A stretch of DNA of 64,000 bases from Martelella endophytica (GCF_000960975.1 NZ_CP010803.1:2259944-2323943); one strand, 5' to 3'. Counted from the first letter of the stretch, positions 16,785 to 26,438 are shown. Made by a program: numbers and translations. The notes: generated by a model from the letters alone, not told the origin.

Positions 16785-18851
16785 TTAGCTCCGCCCTTCG
16801 CGCCACCAGGTGGCCGAAATCAGCGCCAGCAGAGCCGCAAGGCCGACGAGGCCGTTGAACAACGGCAGCGAGCGGATGCTTTCGAGCCTGGTGTCCGAGG
16901 TGGCGACGATCGGCATAGCCGCGCCGCCGCTGCGGCGCTGGGCTTCATCGATCACGCGGATCTGCGGTAGCCCGCCGCCTGCGACCCGGGCCACCACGCC
17001 GTCGGTTTCTTCGGCTAGCGGAGCCAGGGTTTCGGTCGTCGAGATCATCGCGCGGAATTCCGGAGCGTTCGGGTCGCCGATATTGACGAGGCGGCGCAGG
17101 TCGCCGTTCTCGACCGTGAACAGACCCATTTCGTCAACCGGCACTTCGGCGCGGAACAGTCCGGGCTCGACCTCCTGCAGCGTGACGCTGCGGCTTTTGC
17201 CGGACGGGAAGAGAACGGTTGCGGGGGTGGGGGCGTCCGCCATGGTCTGTCGGGTGATTTCCAGCGTTTCGCCGTCGGCCCGTGCCGTCAGCGCCTCTTC
17301 TTCCAGCGCCGGCTCCTTCATCAGCCAGTGGGCGATGCGGCGATAGAGCGGCACATAGGGACCGCCGCCTTCGAAGCCGCGAGCCCAGAGCCAGCCCTGG
17401 TCAGAGAGAAACTCCGCGACCCGCCCTTCGCCTTCACGCGAAAGCACCAGAAGCGGCGCGCCGTCCGCCGTCATCACGGTCTCGCCATTGGTGCTGCCGA
17501 CGGGGATGGACCGGAACCAGCGGCCCCAGGCCGGCGGTGTCTGTCCGCCGCCCGGCAGATCGCGGGTGACGGGATGCTTTTCGCCTGTCTCTGATATCTC
17601 AGGATAGAAAGCGCCCTCGGCAAGGTCACCGGTCGGAATAGCGGGCAGCACGGCCGAGAGCGGCGTATCCGCGATCGATTCGGCACTGGCGATCTCCGGA
17701 CCGGCCGCGACCAGAAGCGCGCCGCCATTCCTCACATATTGCGCGATGTTGTCGTAGTAGAGCAGCGGCAGCACGCCGCGGTTCTGGTAACGGTCGAAGA
17801 TGATGAGGTCGAAGTCCTTGATCTTGTCGACGAACAGTTCGCGGGTTGGAAAGGCGATCAGCGAGAGTTCGTTGATCGGCGTGCCGTCCTGCTTTTCCGG
17901 CGGTCGCAGGATGGTGAAGTGCACAAGGTCCACCGAGGCGTCGGATTTCAGCAGGTTGCGCCAGGTCCGCTCGCCATTGTGCGGCGAACCCGAGACCAGC
18001 AGCACCCGCAGGTTCTCGCGGATGCCCTCGATCTCCTGTACGGCGCGGTTGTTCACCGTGGTCAGTTCGCCGTCGACCGGCGGCACGGAGAGTTCGATGA
18101 TGTTCTCCCCACCGTTCGGGATATCGAAGACGTAGCGGGTCGGAAGACCGGGCTCGACCCGCATCTCGGCGACGACGGAGCCGTTCAGCCGCGCGGTGAC
18201 CGTCACCGGCTGGTCGCTCGCCGGCATGTCGGCGCCCTCGTTGATGACGGTGAACTCGACGGGAAGGCTCTCGCCGACGAGGCCGAAACGCGGCGCCTCG
18301 TCGATCTCGATCCGGCGGTCATATTCATCGGGATCGCCGGTGATGAGGGCGTTGACGGGCACATTCGCCGGCAGGCCGGAGGCATCGTCCGGAATATCGT
18401 GGATCTCGCCATCGGTGATCAGGAAGGCAGCGCCAAGCCGGCTCGGCGGAACGTCGCGCACAGCCTCCGTCAAGGCAGCGAAGGCTCGGGTTTCGGCACT
18501 GCCGTTCTCGTTCGATGTCGTGATGTCGACCACGCGCGGCTCGATGCCCGGTTCCTCTGAAAGCCTGTCGGTCAGCGCAGCGAGCGCCGCATCGGTCTGG
18601 CCCTCGCGGTCGCCGGTGCGCTGGCTCTGGCTGCGGTCGACGATGATCGGAACAACCGTCGAAAGCGCCGAACGCTCCTCGCGGCTGACCGTCGGGTTGG
18701 CGATGGCGGCGACCAGAAGCAGGCCGGCAGCGGCGCGAAGCGTCGTCGCCCGCATCCGCGTCGCATAACCGAGGATCGCCGCCACGACGACGGCGGCGAG
18801 CGCGGCATAGACGAGAAAGTACGGCAGCAGCGGTGCGAAGGTCAGTTCCAT
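16785..18851 (-). CDS. Large membrane protein with VWA-like and amidotransferase-like regions, last gene of the moxR operon
   Basis: The 688-residue protein has two transmembrane helices at the N-terminus (residues about 8-55) and one near the C-terminus (about 665-683). The soluble part between begins with a degenerate von Willebrand A-like region (PIIVDRSQSQR ... AAFLITDGEIHD, residues about 88-155). After a beta-rich CARDB-like section comes a class I glutamine-amidotransferase-like fold (VLLVSGSPHNGERTWRNLL) without an obvious nucleophile Cys. It resembles the large membrane proteins that follow MoxR and DUF58 in alphaproteobacteria, probably involved in envelope stress or complex assembly. 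Its ATG overlaps the previous stop codon (TAATG), implying translational coupling. Confidence 0.8.
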   Translation of the reverse strand: MELTFAPLLPYFLVYAALAAVVVAAILGYATRMRATTLRAAAGLLLVAAIANPTVSREERSALSTVVPIIVDRSQSQRTGDREGQTDAALAALTDRLSEEPGIEPRVVDITTSNENGSAETRAFAALTEAVRDVPPSRLGAAFLITDGEIHDIPDDASGLPANVPVNALITGDPDEYDRRIEIDEAPRFGLVGESLPVEFTVINEGADMPASDQPVTVTARLNGSVVAEMRVEPGLPTRYVFDIPNGGENIIELSVPPVDGELTTVNNRAVQEIEGIRENLRVLLVSGSPHNGERTWRNLLKSDASVDLVHFTILRPPEKQDGTPINELSLIAFPTRELFVDKIKDFDLIIFDRYQNRGVLPLLYYDNIAQYVRNGGALLVAAGPEIASAESIADTPLSAVLPAIPTGDLAEGAFYPEISETGEKHPVTRDLPGGGQTPPAWGRWFRSIPVGSTNGETVMTADGAPLLVLSREGEGRVAEFLSDQGWLWARGFEGGGPYVPLYRRIAHWLMKEPALEEEALTARADGETLEITRQTMADAPTPATVLFPSGKSRSVTLQEVEPGLFRAEVPVDEMGLFTVENGDLRRLVNIGDPNAPEFRAMISTTETLAPLAEETDGVVARVAGGGLPQIRVIDEAQRRSGGAAMPIVATSDTRLESIRSLPLFNGLVGLAALLALISATWWREGRS

Positions 18852-21628
18852 TACTGGCCGAGCCTTTCCAGCAATGCCGGGATATGCACCTGGTCGGCCT
18901 TGTAGTTACCGGTGAGCATGTACATCACGATGTTGACGCCGGTGCGATAGGCAAGCTGGCGCTGGCGCTGGTTCTCCGGCACGGTCGGCAGCATCGGCGT
19001 GCTGTCCGGGTTGATCGCCCAGGCGCCGGCGAAGTCGTTGCCGGTGATCAGGATCGGCGAAACGCCGTCGCCGCCGCTGGTGATCGCGTCACCCGCCGCA
19101 TCGCCCCGCGCCTCGACCCAGAGCGGCGAGCCATCATAGCGGCCGGGAAAATCGGAAAGCAGGTAGAACGACCGCGTCAGCACATGGCCCTCCGGCACCG
19201 GCTCGAGCGGCGGCACGTCTATCGTGTCGAGGATGGCGCGCAGGCGCTCGGTATTCGCGCTGACGGCGCCCTGGCCGAGCGGCGAATACTGGTCGCGGGT
19301 GTCGAACAGCACGGTGCCGCCATTGCGCATATAGGCCTCGATATTGGCAATCGCCGTTTCCGACGGCATCGGCGCCGAGGCCGAGATCGGCCAGTAGACC
19401 AGCGGATAGAAGGCAAGCTCGTCATTGGCTGGATCGACACCGATCGGATCGCCGGGTTCGAGTGCCGTGCGATAGGAGATGAAATCTGAAAGCCCCTTCA
19501 GCCCGCGTTCCGAAATCCGGTCGACATCTGCCTCGCCGGTGACGACATAGGCGAGATGGGTCTCGTAGAGCAGTTCGGTGATCTCGGCATCGGTCATGGC
19601 CGCCCGCGCCTCGCCGGGCATCGTTCCAAGCGGCAGGGCGAGTGCTGCGGCGAGAATGAAGGGCACGGCCACCCGGCGGGGTTGCAGGCGCGTAAAGGCC
19701 CCGTTGATCGCCAGAATGATGATCCCGTCGATGAGCAGCAGCACCAGTGCCGCTGCCAGCAGGAATGGCTTCAGGCTGAAGGGCTTCTCCCCGCCCACAG
19801 GCAGTGACCGGGCCGAAAGCGCGCTGGCGTCGAGCGCTGCGAGGGTATCGCCCGGACGAAACAGATTGAGCGCGACGAAGCCATCGGCCGAGCCGTAGAG
19901 GCCGGGCGGATTCTCGTGCGTGGCAGCGGGGTGGTCTCCCGATGCAAGCGGCTTTGCCCCTGCGGTCTCACCGGTGAGAACGCCATTGGCGGTGAGCAGC
20001 CGGTAGGGTGGCAGCAGCGAGCCCGCGCCATCGCCTCCGTCCACCGCGCTCGCCCGCGACAGGTTGACGACCCGGCGCAGCATCTCGACGAAATAGCCCG
20101 AGATCGGCAGGTTCGACCAGTCGGGGTCGGCTGAGGTGTGGAACAGAACGATGCGGCCTTCGCCGAGCGTGCCTTCCGTGACCAGCGGCGTGCCGTCGGC
20201 AAGGCTTGCCCAGGTATGGTCGGCCAGTGTCGGTGCGGGCTCGGCCAGCACCTGCCGGGTCACGGTGATATCGTCGGGAACGGGCAGGCCGTAGAACGGA
20301 CTGTCGGGCGTGAACGGGGCCAGGGGCTGCGGCTCGCTCCAGCTCATCGCGCCACCGAAGGCACGGGCGCCGGAACGCAGCCGGACCGGCAGCAGGCTGT
20401 CCTCGCCATCGGCGGCGGCAAGCCGGGGGCCGGCGAAACGGATGAGCGTGCCGCCATCCTCGACGAAGGTCTGCAGCGCGGCATGCGCCTCGTCCGGGAG
20501 CGTTCCGACATCGCTCAGGATCACGACGGAGGGCTTCTGCTCCAGGACCGCTGCGATTTCCTCAGGGATTGTCGCGGCGTTGCTGGCGGTGAGGTCGGCG
20601 TAGGGCGCGAGTGCCTGTCTCAGGTAATAGTCGCCATTCAGCAGCGGCTGGGCGTCGTTGCCGGCATCTCCCGCGACGAGAGCGACCCGGCGCCGGCGAA
20701 AGGCGTCGTCGACGAGATGGACGGCGCCAGCATTGGCCTCGCCATCGATCGCAAGCCGGGCGAAATCGTTACGCACCTCGAAGGGGGCGCGGAGTTCCGC
20801 GGCGGCAGCGTCGCTTCCGGCGGCGAAGATGAGCGGTGTCGTGGCGATCAGGCGCCCCTCCATGTCGTAGGCGTCAATGGTCAGCGTCTGTTCCGCCGTG
20901 CTCGATGCGCGCGTCGCCGATATCCGGGTGGCATCCGCATCGTTTTCCGCGCCGGTCAGGGCGGCCGGCCGGTCGTCGGCAGCACTCAGCAGAGCGACAT
21001 CGCGGGCGCCCGAGGTTCCGAGCAGGTCGAATGCCGCCTCGTCGTCCGGCCCGGCGAGATCATCGGTGATGTAGGCAAGCGTGCCGGGCGCATTATCGGC
21101 AAAGCCCTGCGAAAGCGCCTCCGCGGCCGCCAGCCGGTCGGGCTTCAGCGGAAGGGGCGTGGCGGCGGCAAGCTGCTCGGCTGCCTCGCTCGCCGAAAGC
21201 GGCGTCGCGTCATTGGTGGCGTCAGCCGTGAAGGCGAGCATCACCGGCAGGTCGGCGCGGCCGGCGGCATCGATCAGCGCTTCGGCGGCGCGGGTGCGTT
21301 CGTCCCAGTCCTCGGCGCTTGCCCAGCCATTGTCGATGAGAAGCGCCAGTGGACCATCGGTGGAGATCGTCGTGCGCTCCGGGTTCAGCACCGGATTGGC
21401 AATCGCGAGGATGACCAGGGCGGCGAGCGTCATTCGGAGCAGCGTCAGCCACCACGGGCTGCGCGCCGGCGTCTCGTCGCGCCGGGCAAGCCGGAGCAGG
21501 ATCGCAAGCGGCGGAAAGACCTCGCGCTTCGGCCGTGGCGGAGTCAGTTTCAGAAGCCACCAGATTGCCGGCAGGGCGACGAGGGCGGCGAGCACCCAGG
21601 GGCTGAGGAAGGCGAAGGCGCCGATCAT
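18851..21628 (-). CDS. BatA-type N-terminal / DUF4159 C-terminal membrane protein
   Basis: This 925-residue protein begins with the BatA aerotolerance-type domain: a helix (FLSPWVLAALVALPAIWWLL), the PPRPKREVFPPLAILLRL loop and a second helix at about 60-80. A VWA-like region without a clear MIDAS motif follows (LALLIDNGWASAEDW), then two helices near residues 625-680. A periplasmic DUF4159 domain ends the protein, with RNGGTVLFDTRDQ and the final LTGNYKADQVHIP. Batteries of this kind sit behind MoxR ATPases. The start overlaps the end of the DUF58 gene by 4 bp and its stop overlaps the next ATG by one base, so all are coupled. Confidence 0.87.
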   Translation of the reverse strand: MIGAFAFLSPWVLAALVALPAIWWLLKLTPPRPKREVFPPLAILLRLARRDETPARSPWWLTLLRMTLAALVILAIANPVLNPERTTISTDGPLALLIDNGWASAEDWDERTRAAEALIDAAGRADLPVMLAFTADATNDATPLSASEAAEQLAAATPLPLKPDRLAAAEALSQGFADNAPGTLAYITDDLAGPDDEAAFDLLGTSGARDVALLSAADDRPAALTGAENDADATRISATRASSTAEQTLTIDAYDMEGRLIATTPLIFAAGSDAAAAELRAPFEVRNDFARLAIDGEANAGAVHLVDDAFRRRRVALVAGDAGNDAQPLLNGDYYLRQALAPYADLTASNAATIPEEIAAVLEQKPSVVILSDVGTLPDEAHAALQTFVEDGGTLIRFAGPRLAAADGEDSLLPVRLRSGARAFGGAMSWSEPQPLAPFTPDSPFYGLPVPDDITVTRQVLAEPAPTLADHTWASLADGTPLVTEGTLGEGRIVLFHTSADPDWSNLPISGYFVEMLRRVVNLSRASAVDGGDGAGSLLPPYRLLTANGVLTGETAGAKPLASGDHPAATHENPPGLYGSADGFVALNLFRPGDTLAALDASALSARSLPVGGEKPFSLKPFLLAAALVLLLIDGIIILAINGAFTRLQPRRVAVPFILAAALALPLGTMPGEARAAMTDAEITELLYETHLAYVVTGEADVDRISERGLKGLSDFISYRTALEPGDPIGVDPANDELAFYPLVYWPISASAPMPSETAIANIEAYMRNGGTVLFDTRDQYSPLGQGAVSANTERLRAILDTIDVPPLEPVPEGHVLTRSFYLLSDFPGRYDGSPLWVEARGDAAGDAITSGGDGVSPILITGNDFAGAWAINPDSTPMLPTVPENQRQRQLAYRTGVNIVMYMLTGNYKADQVHIPALLERLGQ

Positions 21629-22527
21629 GCGCGTCCTCCCGCATCACCGGAAAGCCGCATGTGGATGGCGGTCAGCGCCTCCGACGCAGGTCTGTCGGTA
21701 TGGTGGGTAAAGAAGGTCCAGCCCGAGGTGCGGGCGCGTTCGGCAAGGATCCGCCGCCGCTCGGCATATTGCGAAAGGTAGGCTTCCTTCAGGCTCTCGG
21801 CCCGGCCAAGCGTGAGCTCCTGTCCGGTTTCGGGGTCAAAAAAGGCTGTGCGGCCGCTATAGGGAAAGCTTTCCTCGGCAGGGTCGGCGATCTCGACGAG
21901 GTGAGCGCGCAGACCGCGTTCGGCAAGCGGTGCCAGCCGTTCGAAGATCGCGTCCGGCGCATCGAGGAAGTCGCCCATGACGATGAGCTCGGACGGGCCG
22001 CGCATCATCCGCGTTTCCGGCAGCGGTGCTTCGGTGACGCCCGCCAGCGCATGGGCGAGCCTCTCGGCACCATTGCGGTTCGACACCGGCTCCATCAGGC
22101 CCGGAAAGCCGACGCGCTCGCCGGAGCGTAGCAGCGTCTCGGCCAGTGCGAGCGTCAGCACCAGCGCCCGCTGTTCCTTTGAAACCGGCGCGAGCTCGGA
22201 GCGGAAATGCATCGAAGGCGTCAGGTCGGCAAACAGCCACACGGTGTGGGCAGCTTCCCACTCCATGTCGCGGACATAGGTATGGTCGTCGCGGGCCGAA
22301 CGGCGCCAGTCGATGCGCAGCATGGATTCGCCCTGGGCATAGGGCCGGAACTGCCAGAAATTCTCACCCGGCCCGCGCCGACGCCTGCCGTGCCAGCCGG
22401 CAATCACCGTGTTGGCGATGCGCCGTGCCTCGATCAGGCAATCGGGCAGCAGGGCGGCGCGCCGCTTGGCTTCGGTGAGCGCCGAAGTCCGGGCGGTTGG
22501 CGGTGTACTCTGACCAATGGAAGCCAA
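21625..22527 (-). CDS. DUF58 domain protein
   Basis: This 300-residue DUF58 protein has the family signature GPGENFWQFRPYAQGESMLRIDWRRSAR split over residues 50-80, then a VWA-like core (TVWLFADLTPSMHF). DUF58 proteins are encoded next to MoxR ATPases and are thought to be partners or clients of that AAA chaperone. I accept the TTG start at 22527 because AGGA lies 7 nt upstream and the N-terminal residues lead straight into the conserved region. It starts 22 nt after the moxR stop and overlaps the next gene by 4 bp (ATGA). Confidence 0.88.
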   Translation of the reverse strand: MASIGQSTPPTARTSALTEAKRRAALLPDCLIEARRIANTVIAGWHGRRRRGPGENFWQFRPYAQGESMLRIDWRRSARDDHTYVRDMEWEAAHTVWLFADLTPSMHFRSELAPVSKEQRALVLTLALAETLLRSGERVGFPGLMEPVSNRNGAERLAHALAGVTEAPLPETRMMRGPSELIVMGDFLDAPDAIFERLAPLAERGLRAHLVEIADPAEESFPYSGRTAFFDPETGQELTLGRAESLKEAYLSQYAERRRILAERARTSGWTFFTHHTDRPASEALTAIHMRLSGDAGGRA

Positions 22528-22549
22528 TGGCGATCCTGCCCCTCGGCTA

Positions 22550-23551
22550 TCAGTTGAAATCGCGGGCGGCGATGGAGGCGATGACGTCGCTGACCGTCAT
22601 GCCCTCGGCGCGGGCGGCGAACGTCAGCGCCATGCGATGCTGCAGAACCGGGTTTGCCAGCGCCCGGATGTCGTCGACGGAGGGCGCGAGCCGTCCCTCG
22701 TAGAGCGCGCGGGCGCGGGCCGTCAGCATCAGGGCCTGGCCGGCGCGCGGACCGGGGCCCCAGGCGACATTGCGGTCTGTGTCCTCATGTCCTTCGCCGG
22801 GGCGGGCGGCGCGCACCAGATCGAGGATGGCTTCCAGCACGGTCTCGCTGACCGGCATCTTCCGGATGAGCTGCTGGATTTCCATCAGCCGTTCGGCGGT
22901 GATGACCGGGCTCGCGTGCTCTTCGGCGGCGCCCGTCGTCTCCAGAAGGATGCGGCGTTCGGCGGCCTTGTCGGGATAACCCACATTGACCTGCAGCAGG
23001 AAGCGGTCGAGCTGGGCTTCTGGAAGCGGATAGGTGCCCTCCTGTTCCAGCGGGTTCTGGGTTGCGAGCACATGGAAGGGGCGCGGCAGTTCGTAGTGCT
23101 GGCCGGCAATGGTGACCGCATATTCCTGCATCGATTGCAGCAGCGCCGACTGCGTGCGCGGCGAGGCGCGGTTGATCTCGTCGGCCATCAGAAGCTGGGC
23201 GAAGACCGGGCCCTTGATGAAGCGGAACGAGCGGCGGCCCGCCTCGCTTTCCTCCAGAACTTCGGAGCCCAGAATGTCGGAGGGCATCAGATCCGGCGTG
23301 AACTGGATGCGATTGGCATCAAGCCCGAGCACGGTGCCGAGCGTGGTGACAAGCTTGGTCTTCGCCAGGCCCGGCACACCGACCAGCAGCGCGTGGCCGC
23401 CGGAGAGGATGGCGAGCAGCACATTCTCGACGACGCTCTCCTGGCCATAGATGACCTTGGAGACTTCCTCGCGCACCCGGCCGATATCCTCGAGCGCCTT
23501 TTCGGCCTCGGCGACGATATCTGTGGCGGTGTTTGGCTCCATCAGACCCAT
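22550..23551 (-). CDS. MoxR family AAA ATPase
   Basis: This 333-residue MoxR-type AAA+ ATPase has Walker A in GVPGLAKTKL, Walker B with sensor in LLMADEINRASPRTQSALLQ (read in pieces), sensor 1 in ATQNPLEQEGTYPLPEAQLDRF and the C-terminal lid domain. MoxR proteins act as chaperones in maturation of VWA-containing or metal-binding complexes, which matches the three downstream genes. I place the start at ATG 23551 (MGLMEPNTATD), with GGAG 8 nt upstream; the frame stays open to 23704, but that extension overlaps the divergent DUF1285 gene and is not conserved-looking. First gene of the operon running to 16785. Confidence 0.95.
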   Translation of the reverse strand: MGLMEPNTATDIVAEAEKALEDIGRVREEVSKVIYGQESVVENVLLAILSGGHALLVGVPGLAKTKLVTTLGTVLGLDANRIQFTPDLMPSDILGSEVLEESEAGRRSFRFIKGPVFAQLLMADEINRASPRTQSALLQSMQEYAVTIAGQHYELPRPFHVLATQNPLEQEGTYPLPEAQLDRFLLQVNVGYPDKAAERRILLETTGAAEEHASPVITAERLMEIQQLIRKMPVSETVLEAILDLVRAARPGEGHEDTDRNVAWGPGPRAGQALMLTARARALYEGRLAPSVDDIRALANPVLQHRMALTFAARAEGMTVSDVIASIAARDFN

Positions 23552-23679
23552 TCGACTGTCTCCACGGCTTTGGAAAGTGATGCTGTGAAAAGGATAATCA
23601 CCTGCTGGCGGCTGACAAGCCGCTTTCAAATGACTATTTCGAGAGCAATGGATAATCGACCGGAAACTGGGACGGAAAA

Positions 23680-24291
23680 ATGACGGATGCCGGGAAAATG
23701 GCAACGACGGACGCGGCAGGACTGGCCGCCGCCATCGCGCGCCAATTCGACGGCGGCGATGCCGGCGCCCGCGGGCCAGCGCCGGTGGAACGCTGGAATC
23801 CGCCGTTTTGCGGGGATATCGACATGGAAATCCGCCGCGACGGATCGTGGTTTTATGGCGGCACGCCGATCGGCAGGCCGGCGCTGGTGCGGCTGTTCTC
23901 GACCGTGCTGCGCCGCGACGAAGACGGCCGCACCTATCTCGTCACACCGGTGGAAAAGGTCGGTATCCGGGTCGAGGATGCGCCGTTTCTGGCTGTCGGC
24001 ATGGAAAAGAGTGGCCCTGAAGAGGCGCCGGTCATCACCGTGCGCACGAATCTCGGCGATGTGGCGACCATCGATTCCAGTCATCTGCTGCGATTCGATA
24101 CCGATGATGGGCTGAAGCCCTATGTGCTGATCCGCGGCCGGCTGGAGGCACTGTTTTCCCGTGCGCTCACCTATGATCTGATGGCGCTCGGCGAGACGGC
24201 GGAGATTGCCGGCGAGGACATGTTCGTCATCCGCTCTTCCGGCGAAACCTTCCCGGTCATGCCGATGGCGAAGCTGGAGGCGTTGTCTTGA
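23680..24291 (+). CDS. DUF1285 family protein
   Basis: The 203-residue protein matches the DUF1285 family: RWNPPFCGDIDMEI, SWFYGGTPIGRPALVRLFS and YLVTPVEKVGIRVEDAPF in order. The family is soluble with a split beta-barrel-like fold and no known biochemical activity. It forms the head of a tight operon; the next two genes each overlap their predecessor by 4 bp. It is divergent from moxR across 128 nt, which must hold both promoters. A later ATG at codon 7 is possible. Confidence 0.87.
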   Translation: MTDAGKMATTDAAGLAAAIARQFDGGDAGARGPAPVERWNPPFCGDIDMEIRRDGSWFYGGTPIGRPALVRLFSTVLRRDEDGRTYLVTPVEKVGIRVEDAPFLAVGMEKSGPEEAPVITVRTNLGDVATIDSSHLLRFDTDDGLKPYVLIRGRLEALFSRALTYDLMALGETAEIAGEDMFVIRSSGETFPVMPMAKLEALS

Positions 24292-24926
24292 ACGCGCCGC
24301 TTTCACCTTATGCCGCCGGCGCCTTCCGTGACCGCGCGCTCAGTCAGCGCGGCCGGCCGGAGGCGGAAGCCTGGCGCGACCATGGCGATCATGCGCTGAA
24401 CCCGGACCTTTTCGCCTATTATGAAGATCTCGACATGCGGGCGGCGGCGGTGCTGGTGCCGGTGGTCGACTATGGCAGCGAGGCACGGGTGATCTTCACC
24501 CGGCGTGCGACAAAGCTCCGCAAGCATTCGGGGCAGATCGCCTTTCCGGGTGGTTCCATCGACCCCGATGACCGCTCGCCCGAAGATGCCGCGTTGCGCG
24601 AGAGCGAGGAAGAGATCGGCCTCGACCGTGGCTTTGTCGAACCGGTGGCGCGGCTGCCGGTCTATCTCGCCGGCACGGGGTTTCGCATCACCCCGGTGCT
24701 TTCGGTGGTGCGCCCCGGCTTTTCGCTGACGCTCAATGCCGACGAGGTCGATGTCGCCTTCGAAGTGCCGCTGGCTTACCTCATGAACCCGAACAATCAC
24801 GTGCGCAAAAGCGCCATGCTCGGCGAGAGGCTCAGGAACTACTACGAAATTAACTATGGCGAATACCGGATCTGGGGGATTACCGCCGGCATCGTCAGAA
24901 CGATATACGAAAGGCTTTACGCGTGA
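24288..24926 (+). CDS. Nudix hydrolase, CoA pyrophosphatase-like
   Basis: This 212-residue Nudix hydrolase is of the NudL/CoA-diphosphatase type. It has the family-specific lead FTRRATKLRKHSGQIAFPGG followed by the Nudix box ending ALRESEEEIGL. In this subfamily the first Glu of the box is replaced (DPDD), as also known for NudL. It would split CoA and its derivatives to phosphopantetheine and 3',5'-ADP. The start is TTG 24288 inside the TTGA overlap with the DUF1285 stop, with GGAGG 6-10 nt upstream. The stop TGA overlaps the GTG of cca. The gene set DUF1285-nudix-cca is a recurring rhizobial cluster as I recall it. Confidence 0.92.
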   Translation: MNAPLSPYAAGAFRDRALSQRGRPEAEAWRDHGDHALNPDLFAYYEDLDMRAAAVLVPVVDYGSEARVIFTRRATKLRKHSGQIAFPGGSIDPDDRSPEDAALRESEEEIGLDRGFVEPVARLPVYLAGTGFRITPVLSVVRPGFSLTLNADEVDVAFEVPLAYLMNPNNHVRKSAMLGERLRNYYEINYGEYRIWGITAGIVRTIYERLYA

Positions 24927-26179
24927 AGACGGTTGCGGAACAGGATTGGTTCAAGGACGCCCGGCTCGCCAAGGTTCTGGCTGTCCTCAACGGCGATGGC
25001 GGCGAGACGCGCGTGGTCGGCGGCGCCGTGCGCAATTCCCTGATGGGCATGGCCGTCGGCGATATCGACATGGCCTCGACCCTCCTGCCGGAGGCTGTTT
25101 CCGCGCGGGCCAAGGCCGCCGGCATGAAGCCGGTTCCGACCGGCATCGAGCACGGTACGGTGACGGTCGTCTGCGATGGCAAGCCGTTCGAGGTGACGAC
25201 GCTTCGGGCCGATGTCGAGACCTTCGGCCGACATGCGACGGTGCGTTTCGGCACGGACTGGGCGGAAGACGCCGCCCGGCGCGACCTTACGATCAACGCA
25301 CTCTATGCCGATGCCGAGGGCAATGTCATCGACCTTGTCGACGGGCTGCCGGATGTCGAGACCAAGACCGTGCGCTTCATCGGCGAGGCCGAGACCCGCA
25401 TTGCGGAAGACTATCTCCGCATTCTCCGTTTCTTCCGCTTCTTCGCCTGGTATGGCAGCGGACGGCCGGATGCGGCAGGATTGAAGGCGGCAACACGGCT
25501 GCGCGACGGGCTGAAGACGCTTTCCGCCGAACGCGTCTGGAGCGAACTCAAGAAGCTGCTGTCGGCCCCCGATCCGTCGCGGGCGCTGCTCTGGATGCGC
25601 CAGACCGGGATCTTGACCATCATCGTCCCGGAAACGGAAAAATGGGGCATCGATGCCGCTCCGGGCCTGATCGACGCCGAAAGGGCGCTTGGCTGGCCGG
25701 CCGATCCGATGCTGCGGCTTGCCGCGATCGTGCCGCCGGACGAAAGGCGGCTTTCGGAGCTCGCACGCCGCCTGAAACTTTCCAATGCCGAACGCGACCA
25801 GATGCTGGCCTTTGCTGCAGCGCCGGCCATTCCGGCGAGCGGCCGGGCGCTGTCGCGCCTTCTCTATCGTCACGGACGGACGGGCCTTTCGATGCGGTTG
25901 AAACTGGCGCTTGCGACCGCTCGCGCCAAGGCATCCGCAGGCGATCTCGAAGCAGCGGCCGAGGCCGGGCGGCTCTCCAAACTCGTGGCTCTCGCGGAAG
26001 ACTGGACAAGGCCCGAAATGCCCCTCGGCGGCGGCGACATCGTCGCTTCTGGCGTGCCCGCTGGTCCGGAGGTCGGAACGTTGCTGGCAGCACTGGAAGA
26101 CTGGTGGATCGCCGGCGATTTCGCGGCAGATCGCGCCGCGCTCGAAGCAAGGCTTGCTGCGATCAGGGCGGACAGGTGA
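24923..26179 (+). CDS. cca: CCA tRNA nucleotidyltransferase / poly(A) polymerase family
   Basis: This 418-residue class II nucleotidyltransferase adds or repairs the CCA end of tRNAs. The head domain has the metal and nucleotide motifs VVGGAVRNSLMG and GDIDMAST (residues about 31-55), RRDLTINALY and the ERA-like TRIAEDYLRILRFFRFF. The C-terminal half is helical. The start is GTG 24923, overlapping the Nudix stop by 4 bp, so translation is coupled. With alphaproteobacterial members it may act as a full CCA-adding enzyme. A hairpin follows 15 nt after the stop. Confidence 0.95.
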   Translation: MKTVAEQDWFKDARLAKVLAVLNGDGGETRVVGGAVRNSLMGMAVGDIDMASTLLPEAVSARAKAAGMKPVPTGIEHGTVTVVCDGKPFEVTTLRADVETFGRHATVRFGTDWAEDAARRDLTINALYADAEGNVIDLVDGLPDVETKTVRFIGEAETRIAEDYLRILRFFRFFAWYGSGRPDAAGLKAATRLRDGLKTLSAERVWSELKKLLSAPDPSRALLWMRQTGILTIIVPETEKWGIDAAPGLIDAERALGWPADPMLRLAAIVPPDERRLSELARRLKLSNAERDQMLAFAAAPAIPASGRALSRLLYRHGRTGLSMRLKLALATARAKASAGDLEAAAEAGRLSKLVALAEDWTRPEMPLGGGDIVASGVPAGPEVGTLLAALEDWWIAGDFAADRAALEARLAAIRADR

Positions 26180-26193
26180 GGCAGATATGAAAA

Positions 26194-26214
26194 TGCCCGG
26201 ACATGGTCCGGGCA
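26194..26214 (+). terminator. Possible terminator after cca
   Basis: TGCCCGGAC (26194-26202) and GTCCGGGCA (26206-26214) form a perfect 9-bp stem with a 3-nt loop, 15 nt after the cca stop. There is no real T run, so termination may be partial or need Rho. Confidence 0.5.
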
Positions 26215-26255
26215 CTGCTTGGCTTTCAAGATCGACTTAACGATCATGGGCGGCG

Positions 26256-26438
26256 TCAGACGTTTTCCTCGTCCTTGACGCGTTCCTTGATGTTGTCGAC
26301 CATGTTTTCCCGAATGATGGTCTCGCCATGGGCGGTACGCATATGCTCCACCGCGCGGCGGACGACTTCCGCCTGGTCTTCGGCACGGGCATGCCAGGTG
26401 CATCCGGGAACGAGTGTGCCGCAATCAAAACGTTTCAT
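26256..26438 (-). CDS. DUF1059 small protein
   Basis: The 60-residue product (MKRFDCGTLVPGCTWHARAE...) matches the DUF1059 family: a Cys near the N-terminus, GCTWHARAED, and HMRTAHG about 30 residues later. The conserved Cys and His residues suggest metal binding, but no activity is known. The start at 26438 has the ideal ribosome site AAAGGAGG 5 nt upstream, which predicts high expression; a longer frame from 26501 lacks this support. It converges on cca and shares a 76-nt spacer with it. Confidence 0.85.
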   Translation of the reverse strand: MKRFDCGTLVPGCTWHARAEDQAEVVRRAVEHMRTAHGETIIRENMVDNIKERVKDEENV

